From positions 7,440,001 through 7,504,000 of the forward strand of contig NC_134944.1 in NCBI RefSeq assembly GCF_051020765.1: a DNA stretch of 64,000 nucleotides, given 5' to 3'. Each line of letters starts with the position of its first letter. Positions within the stretch are counted from its first letter, which is position 1. The position numbers and the translations under genes are program-made. The stretch is from Lasioglossum baleicum. Taxonomy: Eukaryota; Arthropoda; Insecta; Hymenoptera; Halictidae. The notes beneath the pieces were generated by a model. The model did not search any database. It saw nothing but the letters and a program-made list of their open reading frames with translations, and was not told the origin of the DNA. This document shows positions 56,848-64,000 of the stretch, one piece after another.

Positions 56848-56994
56848 TTACTTGTGCTGCAGCCTGAGAAGTCGCGCCTTCAGGCCCGTCGCGCTCTTCT
56901 TGGTTTTAGCCACTTTGTTCTTGCTCTCGTACTTCTTCCGCATCTCCTCCATTCGCTCCTTCATGATTCGTTGTTGCTCCTTCTTCCAGATGTC
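56848..56994 (-). CDS. capu: capu terminal exon: FH2 end and basic Spire-binding-type tail
   Basis: It encodes DIWKKEQQRIMKERMEEM, RKKYESKNKVAKTKK and SATGLKARLLRLQHK, then TAA. FDIWKKE-type sequence closes FH2 domains. The basic GLKARLLRL tail corresponds to the formin-Spire interaction region of FMN-family formins. The acceptor is CGCGCAG. Phase 0. Confidence 0.95.
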   Translation of the reverse strand, partial: DIWKKEQQRIMKERMEEMRKKYESKNKVAKTKKSATGLKARLLRLQHK

Positions 56995-59900
56995 CTGCGC
57001 GCGATCACCGAATTACCAGTAGAAGATCTCAGAGAACACTAACACTTACTTCACCGTGAAACCGCGCGCGAACCTCGCACGCTAGTACCTTGAAGTCCTG
57101 ACAGAATCCCAGCCAGAGGACGAAGAACGCGCTGGGGTCGGCCTGGTCCAGATTCGAACCCTTCGGCGTGTACTGGTAGAACCGCATCACTGCCTTGAAC
57201 TTGCTCCTCGCCTCCTGAAACGCCTCCTCCTCGTTCGCCAGCTCCGTGGTAGCCTCGTGCACGAAACTGTCCATCTTCGACTTGAACGGGCCCGAGGCTT
57301 CGGGGTCGGACTCCACCACAATGCCGCACTTCTTGATACAAGCTGCGCACGAGGGAACGATCCAGATTCGCAGTAGAGCAGGCCACGGAATTAATAGCTC
57401 TCGGTGGTCGATTTTCTTGGGCTACGCCCTCTTGATCTGGCCCCGCCTCTCGCTCTCCGTGGCGACCTTAGTGCTCCAAGTGTCGCCCTAATGCACAGTT
57501 CATACGGCGCGGGCCTGAAGTGGCTTGAGAACTAGGGCCGTCACGGAGAGCGAGACGCACAGCCGGAAAAGGGGGCGTACCTCTCGAAATCTTCTAAGAC
57601 GAGCACATAGAGGTCTCTTACCTTGCAATTCCTTGCGCAACCTCTCCAGCTCGTTCGTTATGTAGTCGAAGTTGATGTTGGAGGCAGCCTCGATGTCCGC
57701 GGGCTCGGGTACAGGCAGCGGAAAAGGCGACTCGAAGTCGTAGTCCTTCTCCTGAGCCAGCCTCGCTCTCACCACGTAATGAAGCAAAGTAATACCGGGC
57801 ACGTTCGACTTGACGTCCTTCAGCTTGCTCAGGATCTCGAGGCCGAATCCATCTGCCTGCCCCCGAGTCCTGTTCCCGCCGTTCATGTAGTTCCCCAGCG
57901 TGAGGATCAACGCGATCACCTTTTTCAGAGAGACAGAGTTGCAAAGAAAGTCGCAGGTGGTCCTCAAGTTGGTCAGTTTGTTGGACACCGAGGAGATCGC
58001 GTCTTGGAACTCGGTCTGGAACATCAGGCAGGCTATCCTCTCCGTGAAGCAGTTTATACTGGACAGTTTCTTCAGGAACACCTCTGGCTGGTCCAGTGGT
58101 ACGTCAGGATTCGTCTCCTCGAACGCTTTTATGTCCTCCAATTCCTTCGCGGTCGGTCTCTGAAGCAGAAACCCCGTTAAATTCTTCGTACTCTGAAAGA
58201 ATCGCGGGTGTCAAACGGTACTCACGATCTCGTATATCTGTTGCAGCGCCTCTAGGCTAACCACGCTCGTATCCAAGTTGTAGACCGCGTTCTCCACCTC
58301 GTAAAAGTCCACGTGCAAGCTCTTCTCGAGGATACCCACGGTTTTCGAGCGCTTCGAGTCGAGGATCTTCGCTGGCTGCACCTTAGAAGGCTTCGTGGAA
58401 TCGTCCACCTTTTTCACAGGCTTTCGCTCGGTCACCTGACGCGAAAACAGACCGGCGAACTCTTTCATGTCCAGGTTTTTCTCTTCCTCTAGCTCCACCC
58501 ACAACGGTATCTACGGAGGAAACAGTATTAATCCTTGCTCTCGTCCTGCAGGCTCCTCCCATCGTTCAGACCACGCCCATACGCTCGACTCTGGGCGTGA
58601 TCGGCTCCGCCCTCGGAGACATTAGCCACGCCCTTACTTTCGGAACATAGTCTACTCTCTCTGTGCCTCCCAAGTCGTTTCTTGAGACGGCACAGGGACT
58701 TGACGTCACATACTTCAGCCAATAACCTAATCCAGGGCTCGGAATTATATATTTACTCGAGACGGTCGGTTTTCGAAGGCTACGCCCCTTCGGCCCGGGA
58801 GACGTCTCGCTTCCCGTGGCGGTCCTAGTTCTCCAGACAGTGCAGGTGCGTACCATGGGCGCTATTCGTGGCGCTTAGGAGGACTAAAACCGCCACGGGA
58901 AGTGAGACGCGCGACCGGATCTAGGGGGCGTGGCCGTCGACAATCAGCCATCGCGAGTAAATAATTCCGATCTCTGAATTGGATCCTAACGGGAACCTAA
59001 TCGGACGGGCTTGCTGCCGCATTCTTTCCGAATTTATAATTGGGACTTACTTGAGCGGGGGCATCCGAAACTTCGACGGAACCACGTTCGGTCGGAGCAA
59101 CCGGGACCAGAATCCTCGTCCAGTAGAGCGGCTTCATGGGCACTTCTGGACACATGGGTTCTTTTCTCATGCCTAAACGAGTAGGAGCGCACTGATCATC
59201 GCGATATCTCCCTTTCACGCGTCACGAGACACCCTGCGTCCTGATACTCACACGCTCTTGCCGCCGGGTTCCACCCGCCTACCGGAGGGGCGGGTAGAGG
59301 GCAGGGTCCTTGGGCCGATGAGAAAGCTCCCGGAGGAGGAGGCGGTCTGGGAGGTCCTCCCGGTGGTCCCATACCTGGAGGAGGTGGAGGAGGCGGTGGT
59401 CCTCCGAGCATTCCACTGCCGGGTGGTGGTGGAGGTGGTGGCGGTGAAGGTCCGCCGAGAATGCCTCCCATGGGTGGTGGTGGAGGTATTCCTCCGATCA
59501 GTGGGGTGCAAGGGGGTGGTGGAGGAGGCGGTATCCCTGCTTCCATGCCGGACAACGACGGGGCTGGAGGTGGCGGCGGGGGAGGCGGTGGTGGAGGAAT
59601 CGAGGAATCGCTAAATCCACCTACAAGAGACGCGGCAAGGGATGGCAAAGGAGGAGGAGGCGGAGGAGGTATGGAGCTGTTCATCGGGGTTGGAGGGGGC
59701 GGTGGAGGAGGCGGACCGGAAGAAATAAGACTGCTTGTGGGAGCGGGGGACGGTGGTGGGGGCGGAGGCGGTGGAATAGGTGGCGAAACTTGTGTTTCCC
59801 TGCTCAAAGGCTGCAAGGGCGGCGGTAAAGGAGGGGGTGGAGGAGGAGGCGGAGGAATCCCGGTTAACGAGGTTAGACTTTGCGACGGAATCGACTGTGC

Positions 59901-62900
59901 CGCCAAAGGACACGGTGGCAACGGTGGTGGGGGCGGTATGGAAAACGTTGGGACAGCGGGATGCGGCGCAGGCATGCTGACTGGACGATCCAAAAAGGGC
60001 GACGGAGGCGGTGGTGGTGGGGGAGGAGGAGGTGGAGCTACGCTCGAATGGGCGGGAGGAGAAGGTGGCAGTGGCGAAGCCGACATCGGCGACGCACGAG
60101 TGGTCCTCGTCGTCGCTTCGTTCTTCGCACCTTTCGCGCAGTTGTCCAAGCCATTACCAATCGCGAATTCTTCGGGGATCGACTCCTGAACGCTGGACCT
60201 GTCCGATGCAACGTCCTCGGTGATTCTCGGCCTGTCTCCGCCCCTTTGCTCCGGCAGCACGGTCAGAGGAGACGTCTGCGTCGACTGGCCCTGCACCGTT
60301 GTCCCGCCGGCGTTTCTAGTTAGCTCCCGGAGCCGCTCGATCTCGCGTCTCAAGTTCTCCTTCTCCGAGTCGCTGCGGTCGCTCGATTCGATGTCCTCCT
60401 GAAAATCATCCCCGGTAGATATTCTTCGCTTCGCATCGTGGTCCATCGTTAAGAGAGACTGGTCAAGGATTTTTCAGAACTCACTGTGGTGGTTTCCTTG
60501 CTGGGTGCTTCCTTCTCGAAGGTAATCGATCCGAGGAGCCCGTCCGCGTGCAGTCTAGAGCACAGCCTGGTCGCGAACTGCTCGATCTCCTCATCCGTCA
60601 GTCTAGACTTGAGCTGCTCCGGCAACACGGAGATCAGCGACTCCACTATCCGCCTCTCTGAAAGATGGAACCCTCTTTCACACCGTCCACCCCTTTCTCT
60701 ATACCGCGACCACTCGCTTTGAACATCGACGGCACCGGCGAACCTATGTAATATTCAACGACCGACGCATTCTTTCCCAACAGCAGCGCATAGTCGTCCG
60801 GAGCTGCACCGTTCAGGCTTTTAACGCATTATCTACCGGCGGTTATTTTCTAATTTTGGATAAGGATTTTTTTATAGAAATTTCAATCGTGATTCAAGCT
60901 ACAACAATGGCGCACCAGGATTTAATCTTGGGGGTGGACCGAGTTGAACCCAGCCCTAGGTTTTGCTTGATGACCTTTTTTTTTTAGCCAAAACATCTGT
61001 CTACGGTACCCAGACCTATTCCACGATTTTAATTTTGGAAGCTAAACATTTTTTCCCCCCTCCTGGATGCGCCACTGAGCTACAACACACCCCCGGTGAC
61101 ATAAATGAATAGTTTTACTTTCGATAATGACAAGCTTCCTTCCGGTGCAGCACGATATCGAAAATCCAATTAATAGGCTTCCGGTAGATAAAGTGTTCCG
61201 CTCAATAAAACTGCTGTCTACAGTAATCTACACACTGTTGATCTTCCAATGAAAGTTTTCAGCAAACACGAACAGTTGAGCTCCGGATAACTGTCGGGTC
61301 CTCCGCACCTCTGTCGGCCTACCTGCTACAAAATCATCCAGGCTCCGTGTCCCTCGACCAGGAGGCCCCATGGAACTTGGCTGACGATCTCTTGCACTCA
61401 TTTCGACCGGAGAATCATTATTAAAAATATTCCTCGACGTCCGTCGCGAGCGTTGCATCTCGACGATCACAATGGAACGCAATTACTACACGAATTCGCC
61501 GGTCTCGGAATCGGTGAGCATATCGACGCGCACATCGACGCGCTAACCTCCGACGACGCAAAAATAATTGCGAATCGTCGACCGGTGACACTGTCGCGCT
61601 CGGACGATGGATCATCGCCTCGTCGAAGATCGATAACCCGATTGTCTCCGACGTCACGTCGGATCCGAGCGAGTGGTCCAGTTTGCATGCAGCTTTCTCG
61701 AAACGGAGGATCGCGATCGCGACGGAAGATTCACGAATGCGACACGTGGTGGGTCACGCCTCCTCTTATCGCTCCTCTTATCGACGACCCATTAATCGTG
61801 CGTTTATCACCGCTAGTTTACTTTCACACCGCGACGGTAGATTCCCGAGGCGCATCGAGCAACGCCTTCTTTCGAACAGCAATTATGTACTATCATTCGA
61901 GGAATCGACGTTGGCTCATTTGTCGTAAAGTTCTATTGTTTTCCATTCCTCTCGAGGCGCGTCGAAGATCACAATGGACGTCTACTCCACTCCTGCTAAC
62001 AAGGGTAGCTTCCGAATAATTGGTTTAATGGAAAGGATGCTAATTCATAGAAGCTCCCCTTGTGTTATCAATAGACAGCGGATCTTTATGCAAAGTAAAC
62101 ATTTTATACCTGATTTGCAACCAATTGAGGTGAAATAGATATTGTTTTTCTTTCTTGAGGGGTTGTGTCGTTTCAAGGATCGCAAGGGTGCGGGATCTGC
62201 CTTCTTATTTCTTCTTATTTACGTTAAAATTTTTAAAATATACTAAATGGCGAATCTCGAGGAATATTTAAATTTCCTTTATCCATTCAATTAAAGAGTT
62301 TTGGTGTAATTGGAAGTATTGTCATCACAAGTTTCCACAATAATAAATTTTCCACGAGCAAATTACAGTAAGAAGTATAACTGATTCCACACACTTTAAA
62401 TCAAAATAACTTTCATGTGAATGGACCAAACAACTTCAATTTCTCTGTAAGGCTAGAAGAATTAGTTTAGTAAATGACGTCTAATAAACAAATTGAAAAA
62501 ATGCATTTGGTCGTTTATCATTTACTAAACTAATTCTTCTAGCCTTACAGAGAAATTGAAGTCGCTTGGTCTATTCATAAAAAAGTTGTTCTGATTTAAA
62601 GTGTGTGGAATCAGTTATACTCCTCACTGTACGTAAAAATAAGATTCTTTAGAAATCGATTGATCTTTTATCTAGCGGCGATCACTGGAAAAAACCCCAT
62701 CTTTGCATTATCGAGAAATGAGAAGACGCATCCCGCACCCTTGCAATCCTGGAAATGAGTTTACCCCCTTAATACGTTTAACACTAAACCCACCGAGCCT
62801 GAAAAGTAACTGGTACATGTTCCCTTAGAAAAATGACAAGAATGATTTTATTTAGACTTTGTGCAGCTCCTATTGTAATATATGCTCCACAAAAGATATC

Positions 62901-64000
62901 TATACAATCATTTCTTATGAAATCATTTTTATTATATCAATAACCGTAAAATAAAAAAATCTGGAATGATGGTTGGTTTAGTGTTAACCTTTTGCACTCG
63001 CAGCTATTTCAACTCGAAAATTAAACATATCTTCCAACCTAGAACAAAATTATTGTATTTGATGTTTTTTTCTGATGAATATGAAATTGAATACCTCATG
63101 CAATACGTAACTGTTTAGTAATATATTAGACACCAGCATTTTTAATAATGTAAACAATATTTTGAATAATGGTACAGCAATTTTTAGTGGTGCTAAGGGT
63201 TAATAGGTCGAAGATAATATTACAGTGGCTTTAAATCGTTCGAATGTTTCCACTGTGTCGAATTACACTTGCTCATTTTTGTTATAAACGCATCAAATCC
63301 GCTGTCTAATTATGAAGCATTTAAAGTGGGGTAGACAAGCAATACATGATGACAATTAGACTGCGGTTCTTTATGCAAAATAAAAAAATGTTTCCATTGA
63401 TTGCAAGACACAGGAGCCAAATAAAAATTTCATTCTGCTTTTGATTATCATGTTAAGGTGAAACTAATACAGTGGTGGCCTTAAATCTTTTTAATACCTC
63501 CACTCTTTTAAATTGTACGTACCGATTTTTGTCATAAATGCATAAAATCCGCAGTCTAATAATAATTGGAAGATAGCTGAAGGACTCACCGGCTCCCGGG
63601 GGCAGCGGGCTCGGTTCGATCCTCTGTTTCTTCGGGCTCGGTTCACTTTTTTGGTTCCTCAGGATCGGGAACGCCTCTTCCTCGATCGTGAAAGACTCTT
63701 CCTCGATCGTGGGCGACCTAGCTACATCGTTCAGTTCCCTCTTGACTTCCTGCTCGTCAGGATCGGTGAACACACTGTCGCTGGATGACTCCTGGCTCGG
63801 TGGAGCCGAGATCTCCGACACGATCACGCCCTTGTTTGCCAACCGCCAGGAATCGGTCACCAGAACTATCGGCCCCGGCCTCTGACTAGGACAAGTCACC
63901 GGTACCAGCAAAGTGTTCGATGAATCGAATTCCGTCGTTTCCATCTTGTCCAACGATCGTCGGTGTCCATCTTCCCCGTCGGTCTGCTCCCTTCGAATCT
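56848..64000 (-). CDS. capu: cappuccino (capu), FMN-family formin, gene-level entry; 5' end outside the window
   Basis: Formins nucleate and elongate unbranched actin; Capu, with Spire, builds the oocyte actin mesh in Drosophila. The exons listed separately join in frame. From an in-frame ATG at 61458 they total 2,802 nt (933 residues), near the size I recall for fly Capu. The FH1 region is Pro-rich; FH2 carries MKPLYWTRI, FAGLFSRQ, AKILDSKRSKTVGI and LGNYMNGGNRTRGQADGFGL, closest to the FMN1/FMN2/Capu subfamily rather than Dia, DAAM, FHOD or FMNL. A short basic tail follows FH2. A longer isoform begins upstream beyond 64,000. The gene is convergent with shot. Confidence 0.93.
57089..57342 (-). 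CDS. capu: capu exon: FH2 C-terminal helices
   Basis: It encodes (A)CIKKCGIVVESDPEASG, PFKSKMDSFVHEATTEL, FKAVMRFYQYTPKGSN and FFVLWLGFCQDFK. The acceptor is GTGCGCAG and the donor GTACTA. Phase 1 to 0, continuing directly into DIWKKE. Confidence 0.95.
57400..57597. mobile_element. GC-rich palindromic element in a capu intron, copy 1
   Basis: GGGCTACGCCC...CTCGCTCTCCGTGGCGACC is mirrored by GCCGTCACGGAGAGCGAGAC...GGGGGCGTA. It fills most of the 279-bp intron and is the same family as 58735-58972. Confidence 0.8.
57622..58159 (-). CDS. capu: capu exon: FH2 core
   Basis: It encodes RPTAKELEDIKAFEET, QPEVFLKKLSSINCFTER, SVSLKKVIALILTLGNYM, NGGNRTRGQADGFGLEIL and ends LRKELQ plus G. LGNYMNGGN and GFGL are the FH2 hallmark. 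The acceptor is TGCTTCAG and the donor GTAAGA. Phase 0 to 1. Confidence 0.97.
58226..58510 (-). CDS. capu: capu exon: FH2 knob region
   Basis: It encodes IPLWVELEEEKNLDMKEF, AGLFSRQVTERKPVKK, then AKILDSKRSKTVGILEKS and ALQQIYEI. The Ile in KRSKTVGIL corresponds to the invariant actin-contacting FH2 isoleucine. The acceptor is CCTCCGTAG and the donor GTGAGT. Phase 0 to 0. Confidence 0.96.
58511..59050 (-). other. capu intron (540 bp)
   Basis: It is largely occupied by a GC-rich palindromic element at 58735-58972. No exon is seen. Confidence 0.7.
58735..58972. mobile_element. GC-rich palindromic element in a capu intron, copy 2
   Basis: GGAATTATATATTTACTCGA...GGCTACGCCCC...CTTCCCGTGGCGGTCC is mirrored by AAAACCGCCACGGGAAGTG...GGGGGCGTGGCC...GAGTAAATAATTCC. 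Arms are about 95 bp. Confidence 0.85.
59051..59172 (-). CDS. capu: capu exon: FH1-FH2 junction and lasso
   Basis: It encodes (C)MRKEPMCPEVPMKPLYW, TRILVPVAPTERGSVEV and SDAPAQ. MKPLYWTRI is the FH2 lasso start with its conserved Trp. The acceptor is TACTCGTTTAG and the donor GTAAGT. I chose this acceptor because only it gives phase 1 to match the FH1 exon. Phase 1 to 0. Confidence 0.93.
59252..60398 (-). CDS. capu: capu FH1 exon (1,147 bp)
   Basis: It starts EDIESSDRSDSEKENLRR, a short coiled-coil segment, continues with a Ser/Thr-rich stretch, then about 260 residues of FH1 with more than a dozen runs of 5-12 prolines interspersed with Gly, Leu and Ser. FH1 binds profilin-actin and SH3 proteins. 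The acceptor is GATGATTTTCAG and the donor GTGAGT. Phase 0 to 1. An in-frame Met at 60446 lies in the 86-bp intron, so it is not used if the intron is spliced. Confidence 0.95.
60485..60657 (-). CDS. capu: capu exon shared by both 5' isoforms
   Basis: It encodes RRIVESLISVLPEQLKSR, LTDEEIEQFATRLCSRL and HADGLLGSITFEKEAP, ending KETTT. It enters in phase 1, compatible with both the 61323 and the 63590 exons, and leaves in phase 0. The acceptor is CATCTTTCAG and the donor GTGAGT. Confidence 0.92.
60658..61322 (-). other. capu intron (665 bp)
   Basis: A+T-rich sequence with a weak inverted pair (ATTATCTACCGG near 60828, CCGGTAGATAAAGT near 61183). No exon is recognised. Confidence 0.55.
61323..61458 (-). 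CDS. capu: capu alternative first coding exon
   Basis: From an ATG at 61458 it encodes MQRSRRTSRNIFNND, SPVEMSARDRQPSSMG and GTRSLDDFVA plus G. In-frame stops lie directly upstream (TAG and TAA near 61485), supporting a true start rather than an internal exon. The donor is GTAGGC, phase 1. A second Met is available at 61402. The 5' UTR probably extends into the CpG-rich block up to about 61760. Confidence 0.72.
61459..61760 (-). promoter_or_regulatory. CpG-rich block: candidate internal capu promoter and 5' UTR
   Basis: This stretch is rich in CG dinucleotides (TCGCG, CGACG repeats), unlike the A+T-rich repeats around it, and sits just upstream of the alternative start. Long open frames run on both strands without domains, as expected from base composition. 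No TATA box was recognised. Confidence 0.4.
62366..62629. mobile_element. 264-bp near-perfect palindromic Tc1/mariner-like MITE
   Basis: TA lies on both sides. It runs from CAGTAAGAAGTATAACTGAT to ATCAGTTATACTCCTCACTG. The arms (about 125 bp) are almost exact reverse complements. It is the intact relative of the 15665 element. Confidence 0.92.
62782..62983. mobile_element. piggyBac-like MITE in TTAA (202 bp)
   Basis: It runs from CACTAAACCCACCGAGC to ATGGTTGGTTTAGTG with TTAA on both sides (62778-62781, 62984-62987). It directly abuts the next element, sharing one TTAA. Confidence 0.85.
62988..63199. mobile_element. piggyBac-like MITE in TTAA (212 bp)
   Basis: It runs from CCTTTTGCACTCG to GGTGCTAAGGG with TTAA on both sides (62984-62987, 63200-63203). 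The left part (ATTTCAACTCGAAAATTAAA) matches the inverse of the 36984 element. Confidence 0.82.
63359..63556. mobile_element. intact TAGACTGCGG-family MITE (198 bp)
   Basis: TA flanks both ends. It runs from GACTGCGGTTCTTTATGCAA to AATGCATAAAATCCGCAGTC. This clean copy shows where the 42965 copy was broken. It ends only 33 bp from the capu donor at 63589. Confidence 0.92.
63590..64000 (-). CDS. capu: capu upstream exon (partial, long isoform)
   Basis: It is open to the window edge. It encodes (reading 5' to 3' on the - strand) EDGHRRSLDKMETTEFD, SNTLLVPVTCPSQRPGP, then an acidic stretch SPTIEEESFTIEEEAFP and SEPSPKKQRIEPSPLPPG. The donor is GTGAGT at 63589. It leaves phase 1, which fits the 60485-60657 exon directly, so the 61323 exon is an alternative rather than an intermediate. 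I do not recognise a named domain in this part. Confidence 0.85.

Larger units (their letters stand above)
62074..63306. mobile_element. TAGACAGCGG-subfamily MITE disrupted by three later insertions
   Basis: TA flanks both ends. The left part from GACAGCGGATCTTTATGCAA runs to about 62155, and the right part from about 63205 ends AAATCCGCTGTC. Together they resemble the intact 197-bp copy at 35274. About 1 kb of foreign sequence lies between. Confidence 0.85.
61761..63589 (-). other. capu intron with clustered MITEs
   Basis: It contains the interrupted TAGACAGCGG element (62074-63306), within it a Tc1-like palindrome and two abutting TTAA elements, then an intact TAGACTGCGG element (63359-63556). 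No exon is seen. Confidence 0.65.

Noticed and set aside
59173..59190. Acceptor at CAG/TGCGCTCC for the capu FH1-FH2 junction exon
   Set aside because: It gives phase 0, but the FH1 exon leaves phase 1; the acceptor 17 bp downstream (CGTTTAG) gives the matching phase.
59461..60189. 242-codon Gly-rich open frame on the + strand
   Set aside because: It is the antisense shadow of the proline-rich FH1 exon of capu.
60399..60446. Met at 60446 as the start of the capu FH1 protein
   Set aside because: It lies in an 86-bp intron with a good donor (GTGAGT) and acceptor (GATGATTTTCAG); splicing joins upstream formin sequence in frame.
1..64000. tRNA, rRNA or intact transposase or reverse-transcriptase genes
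   Set aside because: I looked on both strands and saw no cloverleaf-like segment I could support and no polymerase or DDE-type reading frame.

Overview
The window is intron-rich animal nuclear DNA, almost certainly from an insect. The spectraplakin C-terminus closely resembles insect Short stop, small introns are 60-90 bp, and the introns are packed with short DNA-transposon derivatives with TA, TTAA or 8-bp target duplications. A hymenopteran (bee, ant or wasp) is my best guess, but that is inference. I see no bacterial or viral gene, no intact transposase, no CRISPR array, and no tRNA or rRNA.

Positions 1-55,740 (+ strand) hold the 3' three quarters of short stop (shot), the actin-microtubule crosslinking spectraplakin. 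The exons I can join, keeping phase at every junction, total 21,399 nt, or about 7,132 residues to the TAG at 54,502. In order they encode: a probable end of the plakin region (1-69, 4148-4263); one 9,439-bp exon of plakin/plectin repeats (4345-13783); about 30 spectrin repeats (19604-34144); a linker with a cassette exon; two EF-hands (36460-36899); a GAS2 microtubule-binding domain (36670-37363); and a Ser/Arg/Pro-rich tail with three SxIP EB1-binding motifs (42411-54504). The CH actin-binding domains lie upstream of the window. Splice phases predict alternative splicing: a frame-neutral two-exon plakin-repeat unit, a 60-nt cassette, a candidate 33-nt microexon, and two mutually exclusive exons (42411-42562 versus 46390-46496). 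One intron (22231-22300) is GC-AG.

Positions 56,420-64,000 (- strand) hold the formin cappuccino (capu), convergent with shot. A Pro-rich FH1 exon (59252-60398) is followed by FH2 exons (56848-59172) ending in a basic tail of the type that binds Spire. Two alternative 5' exons (61323-61458, and 63590 to beyond the window) both splice in phase 1 to the exon at 60485-60657. Both genes act on the oocyte and epithelial cytoskeleton, but I infer no operational coupling beyond adjacency. The poly(A) signals are about 700 bp apart.

The large introns are a museum of non-autonomous elements, many of them near-perfect palindromes. There is a recurrent ~200-bp family ending in TAGACTGCGGAT/ATCCGCAGTCTA, a ~470-bp hairpin family with a GGCGCCGCCAT core, a Tc1/mariner-like palindrome whose empty site survives in a sister copy, a hAT-like element with a perfect 8-bp duplication, and piggyBac-like elements in TTAA. 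Several are nested up to three deep. I found no new multi-gene system. The most notable signals are the giant repeat exon, the phase-enforced exon choices, and the transcribed long hairpins in shot and capu introns.
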